Shown here piece by piece: positions 46,431-56,158 of a stretch of DNA of 64,000 nt (position 1 is the stretch's first letter; every line of letters starts with the position of its first letter). The notes below the pieces were generated by a model that saw only the letters and a list, made by a program, of their open reading frames with translations, was not told the origin of the DNA and made no database searches. This stretch comes from Azoarcus sp. KH32C. GTDB lineage: Bacteria; Pseudomonadota; Gammaproteobacteria; Burkholderiales; Rhodocyclaceae. The position numbers and the translations under genes were made by a program. The stretch lies in assembly GCF_000349945.1 (NCBI RefSeq), contig NC_020516.1:1-64000 (forward strand), read 5' to 3'.

Positions 46431-49400
46431 ATGTCCGACCGTATCCGCATCTTCGGCGCGCGCCAGAACAACCTCAAGAACCTCTCGCTCGACATCGCGC
46501 TGAACGAGCTGACGGTCGTTACCGGAGTCTCGGGCTCCGGCAAATCCTCGCTGGTCTTCGACACGCTCTACGCCGAAGGCCAGCGCCGCTACGTCGAGAC
46601 CTTCTCGCCGTACGCGCGGCAATTCCTCGACCGCATGGACAAGCCCCAGGTCGACCGCATCGAAGGCGTGCCGCCGGCGATCGCGATCGACCAGACCAAC
46701 CCGGTCCGCACCTCGCGCTCGACGGTCGGCACGATGACCGAGCTGACCGACCACTTCAAGCTGCTCTACGCCCGCGCGTCGAAGCTGTACTGCCGCGGCT
46801 GCGGCAAGGAAGTGCGGCGCGACGATCCGGACAGCGTGCACGCGGCGCTCGCCGAACGCTGCGGGACCGACGATCCGCGCCTCGTGCTGACCTTCGCCGT
46901 ACCGGTCCCGGCGAATTTCAGCGAAGACGAAGTCACGCAACTGCTGAACCAGCAGGGCTATATGCGCATCCATGCGCGCGAGAGCGGCAATGGCGCGAAC
47001 GGCGGCGACGTGCTGCACGTCGTGCAGGACCGCTTCCGCTTCTCCAACGCCGAACGTAGCCGCGTCATCGAAGCCGTCGAAACCGCGATGACCCACGGCC
47101 ACGGCCGGCTTGCGGTGCGCGCACAAGCGGAGGGCGGTGAAACCGTATGGCGCTTCTCGCGCGACCTGCTCTGCGCCGACTGCGACATCCACTACTCCGA
47201 CCCGACGCCGGGCCTCTTCTCCTTCAACTCCCCGATCGGCGCCTGCGACACCTGCCGCGGCTTCGGCCGCGTGATCGGCGTCGACTTCTCGCTCGTTGTC
47301 CCCGACGAATCGAAGACGCTCGCCGAAGGCGCGGTGAAACCCTGGCAGACTGCGAGTTATCGCGAATGCCAGGAAGACCTCGCGAAGATGGCGAAGAAGT
47401 ACGGCGTCGCGATGGACATCCCCTTCCGCGACCTGCCGCCCGAGCACCGGCAATGGCTGCTCGAAGGCGATCCCGAGTGGAAGAGCTGGGAGTCGTCCTG
47501 GCCGCGCAAATGGTACGGCGTCCGCCACTTCTTCGACTGGCTGGAAACCAAAGCCTACAAGATGCACATCCGCGTGCTGCTGTCGCGCTACCGCAGCTAC
47601 ACGGAATGCCCCGCGTGCAAAGGCGCCAGACTGAAGCCCGAAGCCCTGCTCTGGCGCCTCGGCGAGAAAGCAACGAACGAGACGGCGCCAACCAGCGAGA
47701 ATGCCGAGAACCGAGCCGCTGACGTGGGGGCTTCCGGGGCGAGGCGTCCGCCACGCGTTCAACGAGCACCGGAAGCCCCCGCGGCGGCGGCGAATCAACG
47801 CCCCGAACAAAACGCACACAAACCCGGCCTCGCGATCCACGAGCTGATGGCCCAACCCGTCAGCCGAGTCCGCGACTTCATCGCCCGCGTCGATCTCCCC
47901 GCCGGCCTCGACGAAGCCACCGACCTCCTGCTCGGCGAAATCCGAAGCCGCCTCGACTACCTCGCCAACGTCGGCCTCGCCTACCTTACGCTCGACCGCC
48001 AGTCCCGCACCCTGTCCGGCGGCGAAGTCCAGCGCATCAACCTCACGACCGCCCTCGGCACCTCGCTCGTCAACACCCTGTTCGTTCTCGACGAACCCTC
48101 GATCGGCCTGCACCCGCGCGACATCGACCGCATCCTCGCCGTGATGACGCGGCTGCGCGATGCCGGCAACACGCTGGTCGTCGTCGAACACGATCCGCAG
48201 CTGATGTCCGCCGCCGACCGCCTGCTCGACATCGGCCCCGGCCCCGGCGAACGCGGCGGCGAGATCGTCGCCTATGCGACGCCGGCCGAGCTCGCCGCCG
48301 ACCCGGCGTCGCTGACCGGGGCCTACCTCGCCGGCAAGAAACGCGTCGACGCCGGCCGCCGCCTGCGCCCGGTGGCGGCGGAGGATCCCGTGCTGCGCCT
48401 CGTCGGTGCGCGCGAGCACAATCTGCGCGACGTCGATATCGCGATTCCGCTCGGCAAGCTCGTCTGCGTCTCCGGCGTGTCGGGTTCCGGCAAGTCCAGC
48501 CTGATCCAGGATGTCCTCTATCCCGCGCTCGCCAAGCACTTCGGCCAGGCGACCGAAGCCCCCGGCGCCTTTGCGCGCCTCGAAGGCACTGAGCACATCG
48601 CCGGCGTCGTGATGGTCGACCAGTCCGCGATTGGCAAGAGCGCGCGCTCCAACCCCGTCAGCTACGTCGGCGCCTGGGACGCGATCCGCACCCTGTTCGC
48701 CAACCTGCCCGAAGCAAAGAGTCGCGGCTACACCCCCGGCACCTTCAGCTTCAACTCCGGCACCGGCCGCTGCCCGACCTGCACCGGCTCGGGTTTTGAG
48801 CACGTCGAGATGCAGTTCCTGTCCGACGTCTATCTGCGCTGCCCGGACTGTGACGGCAAGCGCTACCGCCCCGAAGTGCTGGAACTCGCGTGGCGCGACA
48901 AATCGGTATCGGACGTGCTCGAGATGACGGTCTCGGAAGCGCTCGCCTTCTTCGCCGACCAGCCCGCCGTGCAGGCCGCGCTCGCGCCGCTCGCCGACGT
49001 CGGCCTCGAATATCTGAAGCTCGGCCAGCCGGTGCCGACCTTGTCCGGCGGCGAGGCGCAGCGCCTGAAGCTCGCCGGCCACCTGGCGGAAGCCGCGAAA
49101 CTCAGCGGCAAGAAATCCAAGGCGAAATCGCAAGCTGGCCGCCTACTCTTCCTCTTCGACGAACCGACGACCGGCCTGCACTTCGAGGACGTCGCGACCC
49201 TGCTGCGCGCCTTCGAGAAACTGCTCGACGCCGGCCACGCGCTGGTCGTCATCGAACACAACCTCGACGTGCTGCTCGCCGCCGACTGGATCCTCGACCT
49301 CGGTCCCGAAGGCGGCGAAGCGGGCGGCGAACTGGTCGTCGCCGGCACGCCGCAGACGGTGATGGCCTGCGCCGAATCGCACACTGGTGTCGCGATGCGC

Positions 49401-52133
49401 GCGTACACGGAATCGCTCGGCAAGCCGACCGCGGCGGTCGCCGAACCCGTCGCCCGCTACCGCCCGGTCGCCGCGCCCGCGATCGAGATCCGCCACGCTC
49501 GCGAACACAACCTGAAGAACGTCAGCCTGACGATCCCGCGCGACCGTTTTACCGTCATCACCGGCCTGTCGGGATCGGGCAAGTCCACGCTTGCCTTCGA
49601 CATCGTCTTCGGCGAAGGCCAGCGCCGTTACCTCGAATCGCTGAACGCCTACGCGCGCCAGTTCGTGCAGCCGGCCGCGCGCCCCGATGTCGATGCGCTG
49701 TTCGGCATCCCGCCGACAGTCGCGATCGAGCAGCGCGTCAGTCGTGGCGGCAGGAAGAGCACGGTCGGCACGCTGACGGAGATCCAGCCCTTCCTGCGCC
49801 TGCTGTATGTGAAACTCGGCACGCAGTACTGCCCGAACTGCGACGTCCCGGTGTCGCCGCAGAGCTTCGATGCGATCGCGGCGCAGATCCTGCGCGATTT
49901 CCGGGGCGCGTCGGTCGAACTGCTCGCGCCGCTCGTGACGAACCGCAAGGGTCTGTACACGGCGCTCGCGAAATGGGCGAAAGGCAAAGGTTTCGAGCAG
50001 CTGCGCGTCGATGGCGGCTACTTGCCGACCGCGAAATGGCCGCGGCTCGACCGCTACGTCGAGCACACGATCGAGTTGCCGGTCGGCATGGTCGTCGTCG
50101 GGCCCGAGCATGAGGCGGCGCTGCGCACGCAGCTCGCCGAAGCGCTCGAGCACGGCAAGGGCGTCGTCAAGGTGCTGCAGCTCGGCAAGGTTGGTGCCCA
50201 GCCGCACACCTTCTCGACGCTGCGCGCCTGCCCGTCCTGCGGCGACAGCTTCCCGGAACCCGATCCGCGCCTCTTCTCGTACAACGCCAAGCACGGCTGG
50301 TGCCCGAGTTGCTACGGGACGGGCCAGCGCACGATCGGCCGCGTCGAGGATGCGAACGAGCTGGACCTCGCCGAGACGGAACAGGTGACCGAAGAGGTCT
50401 GCCCGACCTGCGAGGGCGCGCGACTGAATCCGATCGCGCGCGCCGTGCGCTTCCGTGACCTCGGTATCCACGAGCTCTCTTCGCAGCCGGTCGAAAAGGT
50501 CGCCGGCTTCTTCGATACCTTGAAGCTCGAAGGCCGCGAGACCGATATCGCGCGCGATCTCGTCGCCGAGATCCGCGGCCGGCTCGACTTCCTGCAGCAG
50601 GTCGGCCTCGCCTACCTCGCGCTCGACCGCGGCGCGCCGACGCTGTCCGGCGGCGAAGCGCAGCGCATCCGCCTCGCCGCCCAGCTCGGCTCGAACCTGC
50701 GCGGCGTGTGCTACATCCTCGACGAACCGACGATCGGCCTGCACCCGCGCGACAACCGCATGCTGCTCGACACGCTCGAAGCGCTGCGCGACCGGGGCAA
50801 CACGCTGCTCGTCGTCGAGCACGACGAGGACACGATCCGCCGCGCCGACCACGTCATCGACCTCGGCCCCGGCGCCGGCGTGCGCGGCGGCGAAGTCGTC
50901 GCCGAAGGCCGGCTCGCGGACCTGATGGCGGCCCCCGCTTCCGCGACCGGCGCCTGCTTCCGCGCGCCGCTGCAGCACCCGATGCGCCCGCCGCTGGCGA
51001 TCGCCGACGACCATCCCTTCCTCGTCGTGCGCGATGCGACGCTGCACAACCTGCAGGCCGTCGACGCGCGTGTGCCGCTCGGCCGCCTGACGGTCGTCAC
51101 CGGCGTGTCCGGCTCCGGCAAATCGACGCTCGCGCGCGACGTGATCCACGCGAGCCTGCACGCGCTGCTCGGCGACCCCGACGCCCAGCGCGCCCGCCGC
51201 CGCGGCGAGGCACAGTCGAGCGCCGCCGAGCCCGTCGGCTGTGAGCGCATCGAGGGCTGGCAAGCGGTCGGCCGCGTGCTCGAAGTCGACCAGACCCCGA
51301 TCGGCAAGACCCCGCGCTCCTGTCCCGCGACCTACGTCGGCTTCTGGGACGCGATCCGCAAGCTCTTCGCCGAGACGTTCGAAGCCAAGACGCGTGGCTG
51401 GAACGCATCGCGCTTCTCCTTCAACACCGGCGCCGGCCGCTGCCCGGTATGCGAAGGCCAGGGCCAGACCACCGTCGAGATGAGTTTCTTGCCCGACGTG
51501 AAGCTGCCCTGCGACGCCTGCGGCGGCGCGCGCTTCAATCCCGAGACGCTCTCCGTGCGCTGGCGCGACAAGACGGTCGCCCAGGTGCTCGCGATGCCGG
51601 TCGACGAGGCCGTCGACTTCTTCGCCGCGCACCCGTCGATCGCGCATCCGCTGGCGTTGCTGCAGGACGTCGGCCTCGGCTACCTGACGCTCGGCCAGCC
51701 CAGTCCGACGCTGTCCGGCGGCGAAGCCCAGCGGATCAAGCTCGTCACCGAGCTCGCGAAGGTGCGCGGGCGCGCCGGCGAGAGCGCGAAGACCGGCGGC
51801 CGGCCGCTGCCGCCCGAGAAACACACGCTGTACGTGCTCGACGAGCCCACCGTGGGGCTGCACATGGCCGACGTCGACAAGCTGATCCGCGTGCTGCATC
51901 GCCTCGCGGACGCCGGCCACACCGTGCTCGCGATCGAGCACGACCTCGACGTGATGGCCGAGGCCGACTGGCTGATCGACCTCGGCCCCGAAGGCGGCGA
52001 CGGTGGCGGGCGTATCGTCGCGCAGGGGCCGGTCGTCGAGGTGTGCAAACGCGAAAATTCGCACACCGCACGCATCCTGCGGGAATTTCTCGCCGCGCGG
52101 GCGGCTGAACCGATGGGAGCCGCGAATCGGTGA
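46431..52133 (+). CDS. uvrA: Double-length UvrA (excinuclease ABC subunit A paralogue)
   Basis: A 1900-residue protein, about twice the usual UvrA, made of two UvrA-like halves (1 to about 1010, and about 1015-1900). There are four ABC ATPase units: Walker A GxSGSGKS near 33, 684, 1046 and 1560; signature LSGGE near 528, 870, 1405 and 1761. Several Cys-x-x-Cys zinc pairs are kept in both halves (for example YCRGCG, CDTCRGFG, CPTCTGSG, then YCPNCD, CPSCYGTG, CPVCEGQG). UvrA normally works as a dimer to find DNA damage; here one chain could carry both protomers. Long UvrA-like proteins exist in some betaproteobacteria, and a normal uvrA probably lies elsewhere. Around 417-463 there is an Ala/Pro-rich insert with an inverted repeat in its DNA. 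Confidence 0.92.
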   Translation: MSDRIRIFGARQNNLKNLSLDIALNELTVVTGVSGSGKSSLVFDTLYAEGQRRYVETFSPYARQFLDRMDKPQVDRIEGVPPAIAIDQTNPVRTSRSTVGTMTELTDHFKLLYARASKLYCRGCGKEVRRDDPDSVHAALAERCGTDDPRLVLTFAVPVPANFSEDEVTQLLNQQGYMRIHARESGNGANGGDVLHVVQDRFRFSNAERSRVIEAVETAMTHGHGRLAVRAQAEGGETVWRFSRDLLCADCDIHYSDPTPGLFSFNSPIGACDTCRGFGRVIGVDFSLVVPDESKTLAEGAVKPWQTASYRECQEDLAKMAKKYGVAMDIPFRDLPPEHRQWLLEGDPEWKSWESSWPRKWYGVRHFFDWLETKAYKMHIRVLLSRYRSYTECPACKGARLKPEALLWRLGEKATNETAPTSENAENRAADVGASGARRPPRVQRAPEAPAAAANQRPEQNAHKPGLAIHELMAQPVSRVRDFIARVDLPAGLDEATDLLLGEIRSRLDYLANVGLAYLTLDRQSRTLSGGEVQRINLTTALGTSLVNTLFVLDEPSIGLHPRDIDRILAVMTRLRDAGNTLVVVEHDPQLMSAADRLLDIGPGPGERGGEIVAYATPAELAADPASLTGAYLAGKKRVDAGRRLRPVAAEDPVLRLVGAREHNLRDVDIAIPLGKLVCVSGVSGSGKSSLIQDVLYPALAKHFGQATEAPGAFARLEGTEHIAGVVMVDQSAIGKSARSNPVSYVGAWDAIRTLFANLPEAKSRGYTPGTFSFNSGTGRCPTCTGSGFEHVEMQFLSDVYLRCPDCDGKRYRPEVLELAWRDKSVSDVLEMTVSEALAFFADQPAVQAALAPLADVGLEYLKLGQPVPTLSGGEAQRLKLAGHLAEAAKLSGKKSKAKSQAGRLLFLFDEPTTGLHFEDVATLLRAFEKLLDAGHALVVIEHNLDVLLAADWILDLGPEGGEAGGELVVAGTPQTVMACAESHTGVAMRAYTESLGKPTAAVAEPVARYRPVAAPAIEIRHAREHNLKNVSLTIPRDRFTVITGLSGSGKSTLAFDIVFGEGQRRYLESLNAYARQFVQPAARPDVDALFGIPPTVAIEQRVSRGGRKSTVGTLTEIQPFLRLLYVKLGTQYCPNCDVPVSPQSFDAIAAQILRDFRGASVELLAPLVTNRKGLYTALAKWAKGKGFEQLRVDGGYLPTAKWPRLDRYVEHTIELPVGMVVVGPEHEAALRTQLAEALEHGKGVVKVLQLGKVGAQPHTFSTLRACPSCGDSFPEPDPRLFSYNAKHGWCPSCYGTGQRTIGRVEDANELDLAETEQVTEEVCPTCEGARLNPIARAVRFRDLGIHELSSQPVEKVAGFFDTLKLEGRETDIARDLVAEIRGRLDFLQQVGLAYLALDRGAPTLSGGEAQRIRLAAQLGSNLRGVCYILDEPTIGLHPRDNRMLLDTLEALRDRGNTLLVVEHDEDTIRRADHVIDLGPGAGVRGGEVVAEGRLADLMAAPASATGACFRAPLQHPMRPPLAIADDHPFLVVRDATLHNLQAVDARVPLGRLTVVTGVSGSGKSTLARDVIHASLHALLGDPDAQRARRRGEAQSSAAEPVGCERIEGWQAVGRVLEVDQTPIGKTPRSCPATYVGFWDAIRKLFAETFEAKTRGWNASRFSFNTGAGRCPVCEGQGQTTVEMSFLPDVKLPCDACGGARFNPETLSVRWRDKTVAQVLAMPVDEAVDFFAAHPSIAHPLALLQDVGLGYLTLGQPSPTLSGGEAQRIKLVTELAKVRGRAGESAKTGGRPLPPEKHTLYVLDEPTVGLHMADVDKLIRVLHRLADAGHTVLAIEHDLDVMAEADWLIDLGPEGGDGGGRIVAQGPVVEVCKRENSHTARILREFLAARAAEPMGAANR
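47726..47780. repeat. 12-bp inverted repeat inside the UvrA coding region
   Basis: GGGGGCTTCCGG (47726-47737) and CCGGAAGCCCCC (47769-47780) are a perfect inverted repeat around 31 bases, inside the low-complexity insert of the first UvrA half. The reading frame stays open through it. It looks like a REP-type palindromic element that landed in a gene, but only this copy is visible here. Confidence 0.7.
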
Positions 52134-52160
52134 ACGTCTGCAGCAGTCTGGTAACCCCTG

Positions 52161-55124
52161 TCACCGACTCGCGAGCACTCCGCCCGCACTAATCCTTCTG
52201 CGCATCGCGCGCCTGACTTCTCCGATGAAGCGCCCGTGGTTGAAGTCGGATTTCTCGATGATCTTCATGACGTGGCTGTTGAGTCGGTCGCGATCTTCCG
52301 TCGTGATCTGCTTGGCCGTTACGACGATCACCGGAATCGTTGCAGTTTCCGCGTGGCCCTTTAAGGCTTCGACGACGTCGAAGCCGCTGACCTCCGGCAT
52401 CATCAGGTCGAGCACGATCAGGTCCGGATGCCGGGTGATCGCGAGATCGATGCCTTCCTGACCGCCGAAAGCGGACAGCACGCGGCATCCCAGGCTGTCG
52501 AGCTGGGCGCCGATCAACTGTACCGCCTTGGGATCGTCGTCTACCACCAGCACGGTGCCAGGGACTTGCTCCGCCGTGTGAAAGCCGATGGCGTCGAGGG
52601 CATGCGTCAAGTCCCGCGGACTGACCGGTTTCTGCAGAACTCGGGCAGCGCCGAGCGACATGCCGCGATTGCTGTCCGCAACGATGGATACGATCACCAC
52701 GGGCACTCCATCGAAACGGTGTTCGCCCCTGATGCGCTCGAGGAACTCCCAGCCGTTCATGCCGGGCAGGAGGATGTCGAGGATGATGACATCTGGCATG
52801 TCCGCCGCAGGCCGTTCGAGCGCCGCTTCGGCATTCGCCACCCGCACCACGCCGATCCCGGCGGCCTCCAGTTGAAGACGAAGCAATTCGGCAGCCTTGT
52901 CGTCGTCCTCGATCACGAGCGCCAGGGCGGGCTCCTCGGCCGCGGGGGACGCGGCGCTTGCCGTCGACCGTGGGGACGACGAGGCGGGCTCGGCCGACTC
53001 GATCGAGGCTTCTCCCCCGGTGCGCCAAGGCAGCCGGACGGTGAAGGTCGAACCTTTTCCCGGCTCGCTCACTAGCGCCACGGAACCACCGTGCAATTCG
53101 GCAAGGCGCCGCACCATCACCAGACCCAGCCCCGTGCCCTCGTAGCGGCGTGACAGCGCGCTATCGATCTGGGTGAATGGCTGAAACAGCCGCGCCTGAT
53201 TCTCGGCACTGATGCCGATGCCGGTATCGCGCACGGTGATTTCGAGATATTCGTCAAAGCGCCCATCCTTCGCCGCGTCGCGCCGGACCTTGCGTGCCGC
53301 CACATATACTTCGCCGCTCTCGGGGGTGAACTTCACCGCATTGGATATCAGGTTGTAGAGGATCTGCTTGGCCTTGCGTACGTCGAGCCACACTTCGCCG
53401 ACATCGTCCGGCACTTCGGCGGTCAGACGGATCCGATTGGAAAGCGCCCTTTCCCTGACCACCTGCAGCGCGTCCTGTACGAGCGCGGAAACGGATTGCG
53501 CTTCCAGGCTCAGCGTCATCTTCCCCGCTTCGACCTTGGAGAGGTCGAGAATGTCGTTGATCAATGACAGCAGGTGACTGCCGCTGGTGAAAATGTCCGC
53601 GGCACATTTCTCCTGCCTTGGCGTGAGTTCTCCCATCAGCCCATCTTTGAGTATCTCCGAGAAACCGATGATGGCGTTGAGCGGCGTCCTCAACTCATGC
53701 GACATGTTGGCCAGGAATTCCGACTTGGTCCGGCTTGCCTCTTCAAGTTGAAGATTCTTACTCGCGATTTCCTCACTACTCGCTCGCAGTTGCTCGGCCA
53801 GCAGTTTGAGGTCGCCGTACTGCTTGAGGTTGTGCAGGGCCACGCCAATTTGCCCCGCAAGGTGTTGCAAGAAGTTGCGATCCTGGTCGTCGACGGCCTC
53901 GCTGGCGGCGAGCACCAGTACCGCGAGGCGCTTGTCCTGATAGCCGATGGGAAGCAACAGCACCTCGGCCGGCGGGAAATCGCCCAGTCCCGTTTGCAGC
54001 GTCCAGCCCGTGCTTTCGAGCACGATCGGCTTTCCCGCCCGGCCGGCCTCGCCGAGCAGCCCTTCTCCGAGCGCGAACTCGCGGGCGGCGTCGGCGGCAA
54101 GACCGTGCGCCGCTTCGCGCCCGTAGTGACCATTCCACTCGTCGAAGGTGTAGAACGCCGAGGCTGGAAAGGGATGGTTGTCGGCGAGCAAGCCCAATAG
54201 ACCGTCGAGAATTCTGCGTCGGTCGAAGCTGCTGCTGAACAGCGCCAGCGCCATGGCCTGTGTCTCGTTGTACCGGGCCGCTGTGCGCAATTCCTGTTCC
54301 GTGCGCAACAGGACGGCATTGGCGTCTGCGAGCTGCCGCGTCCGTTCGATCACACGTTGCTCGAGGGTCGCATTGGCCTCTTCGATCTGCGCATTGGCCT
54401 GGGCCAACTCCTCCAGGCGATGTTTCAGCGACCGTCTCATCGCATCGAAACTGGCCGCGAGGGCTGCGACCTCGTCGCTGCCACCGATCGATACCGGCTG
54501 ATCGAGATTGCCTGCGCCGAGTTTGGCCGAGGCCTGCTCCAGCTGCATGATGGGGGAGACGACCCGACGACGCAGCACCTGCAACAGCATCAGGATGATG
54601 CCCGCGAGCACGGCGACCGATGCCGCGACCACGGCCGTCACCCACTGCTTCTGCTCACGCGTGTGCTGCACGGTCCGGTCATGGATGCCCAGCAGGTCGG
54701 TGAGGATCGCAGTCGAGCGCACGCTGAGCTCACCGCGGATCATTTCATCGAATTCAGTCCGGACTCGCTCCTCATCCGGTACGGACAGGCGGTCGAAGAG
54801 GATGCGGAGTGACTCGTTCTCGCGCGCGATTCGGGTTTTCAGCGCCTGCGCCGGACCATCGACGGCATCCACGTCGGCCAGCACTTGAGCGAACTCGGCC
54901 TGCTCTGCTTTCCATTGCAGTGCCGCCCGAGGATTCTGCGTCTGCTGGAATTCGAACATGAAACCGCGCATCGTCATCGCCTTTCGCACCGCAGAATCCA
55001 GCCGCCCGGTAATGGATGCATATTGCGCGTCCAGGACGAGCAGGGCCGCGATCGTGGCGCTCACGATCACCAGGCTGGCGATGCTGGCAACCGTGGAGAG
55101 TTGGAGGGTTCGGTGGATCCGCAC
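52161..55124 (-). CDS. Hybrid sensor histidine kinase, REC-REC
   Basis: A 987-residue membrane kinase: membrane helix near 10-30, periplasmic helical sensor region, second helix near 160-185, HAMP (about 185-240), coiled coil, GAF-like domain (about 290-440), HisKA with His476 (NMSHELRTPLNA), HATPase (NLISNAVKFT; DTGIGIS; GTGLGLVMVRRLAELHGG), then two receiver domains (first with Asp in VIILDILLPG; second with Asp in IVLDLMMPEV). The HATPase is followed by an Ala/Ser-rich linker. It is the last of three minus-strand genes; the orphan solute-binding protein is 6 bases upstream, so that protein may present a ligand to the periplasmic sensor. Confidence 0.9.
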   Translation of the reverse strand: MRIHRTLQLSTVASIASLVIVSATIAALLVLDAQYASITGRLDSAVRKAMTMRGFMFEFQQTQNPRAALQWKAEQAEFAQVLADVDAVDGPAQALKTRIARENESLRILFDRLSVPDEERVRTEFDEMIRGELSVRSTAILTDLLGIHDRTVQHTREQKQWVTAVVAASVAVLAGIILMLLQVLRRRVVSPIMQLEQASAKLGAGNLDQPVSIGGSDEVAALAASFDAMRRSLKHRLEELAQANAQIEEANATLEQRVIERTRQLADANAVLLRTEQELRTAARYNETQAMALALFSSSFDRRRILDGLLGLLADNHPFPASAFYTFDEWNGHYGREAAHGLAADAAREFALGEGLLGEAGRAGKPIVLESTGWTLQTGLGDFPPAEVLLLPIGYQDKRLAVLVLAASEAVDDQDRNFLQHLAGQIGVALHNLKQYGDLKLLAEQLRASSEEIASKNLQLEEASRTKSEFLANMSHELRTPLNAIIGFSEILKDGLMGELTPRQEKCAADIFTSGSHLLSLINDILDLSKVEAGKMTLSLEAQSVSALVQDALQVVRERALSNRIRLTAEVPDDVGEVWLDVRKAKQILYNLISNAVKFTPESGEVYVAARKVRRDAAKDGRFDEYLEITVRDTGIGISAENQARLFQPFTQIDSALSRRYEGTGLGLVMVRRLAELHGGSVALVSEPGKGSTFTVRLPWRTGGEASIESAEPASSSPRSTASAASPAAEEPALALVIEDDDKAAELLRLQLEAAGIGVVRVANAEAALERPAADMPDVIILDILLPGMNGWEFLERIRGEHRFDGVPVVIVSIVADSNRGMSLGAARVLQKPVSPRDLTHALDAIGFHTAEQVPGTVLVVDDDPKAVQLIGAQLDSLGCRVLSAFGGQEGIDLAITRHPDLIVLDLMMPEVSGFDVVEALKGHAETATIPVIVVTAKQITTEDRDRLNSHVMKIIEKSDFNHGRFIGEVRRAMRRRISAGGVLASR

Positions 55125-55130
55125 GGTGGT

Positions 55131-56132
55131 TCATTTCACGATGCTGACACCGGACGGCTTCAGCGCCCGGAGCGGTTCGATCTCGAACGCATTCAAGACA
55201 TCGGGCACCGATCCGGCCGGTACGAAACCGCGCCGCAGGATCCAGCGCGCCTCGCTTTCGGTGGCCAGCAACAAGGACTGATTGAGTGTCACCTCATAGG
55301 CGAGCGGGTTCCAGTTCGCCCGCAGCGCTGCAATGTCGGTACCGGATGCCGACGCGATGATGGTCATCGCCTCGTCCGGGTGCTTTGCGGCGAACGCTTC
55401 CGCCTTCAGCAACGCGCGCAATAGACGATCAATGGCCTCGCGGTGAAGCTGCGCGTAATCGGAACGAACCACGAGGTTGAAGTTGAACGAATAGATGCCG
55501 CTGGTCGAGAAGTACTCGGCCCGTTCACCGAGTTGCTGCTGCACCTGATACAGGAAGGGGTGCCAGACCGCTTCGGCGTCGACCTCGCCCGAGACCAGAG
55601 CGGACACCAGTTGGTCCGGCTTGATCTGCACGAGGGTGACGTCCTCCAGCGGAATGCGGTGATAGGCGAGGAAGGTTTCAAGCAGGTAATGCGACGCGGT
55701 TCCGGCGACGATACCGATCCGCTTGCCTTTCAGGTCCTTGGGCTGGATGACGCCGCGATCGCGGCGGCCGACGATCCCAGGGTCCTCGACGGAGTTGAAG
55801 ATGCTCCCGACGATCTTCAGCTGTCTGCCTTCCAGCAGGACCTTGGCAATGGGCGTCTCGGCGGTAGTTCCGACGTCGGCATTGCCCTGCAACACCGCCT
55901 GGATCGCGTCGTAACCGAGTGCCGGGCTCTGGATCGTCGCGCTCAACCCCTCTGCGGCGAAGTAATCCTTTGCGATGGCGATGTCCACGAGGCCAGAGAT
56001 CGGTGCGCGCAGCCGCGCGATTACGATCGGAATGGGCGCGGGTAGGGGGCGACTCGAGGAAGACTCCAAAGCTGCGACGATGCCGATTACGACCAGTACC
56101 GCTGCAAGAACCCAGGCTTGTTTCTTGTTCAT
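55131..56132 (-). CDS. Orphan TauA/SsuA-like solute-binding protein
   Basis: A 333-residue periplasmic binding protein of the NMT1/TauA type (nitrate, sulfonate, taurine or thiamine-precursor class). The N-terminal hydrophobic segment (AWVLAAVLVVIGIVAAL) is a signal or membrane anchor without a lipobox. Typical features are ALGYDAIQAVLQGNADVGTTAETP and GTASHYLLETFL. No permease or ATPase gene is near, but a sensor kinase gene follows 6 bases on and a response regulator precedes it, so it is probably a sensory receptor rather than a transporter part (inference). Confidence 0.82.
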   Translation of the reverse strand: MNKKQAWVLAAVLVVIGIVAALESSSSRPLPAPIPIVIARLRAPISGLVDIAIAKDYFAAEGLSATIQSPALGYDAIQAVLQGNADVGTTAETPIAKVLLEGRQLKIVGSIFNSVEDPGIVGRRDRGVIQPKDLKGKRIGIVAGTASHYLLETFLAYHRIPLEDVTLVQIKPDQLVSALVSGEVDAEAVWHPFLYQVQQQLGERAEYFSTSGIYSFNFNLVVRSDYAQLHREAIDRLLRALLKAEAFAAKHPDEAMTIIASASGTDIAALRANWNPLAYEVTLNQSLLLATESEARWILRRGFVPAGSVPDVLNAFEIEPLRALKPSGVSIVK

Positions 56133-56158
56133 TGTGCGTCTCCTGGAGGACAGTGCGG

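Noticed and set aside
46068..52064. Two minus-strand open frames of nearly 1000 codons each opposite the double UvrA
   Set aside because: They mirror the codon pattern of the tandem UvrA and have no recognisable domains or ribosome-binding sites.
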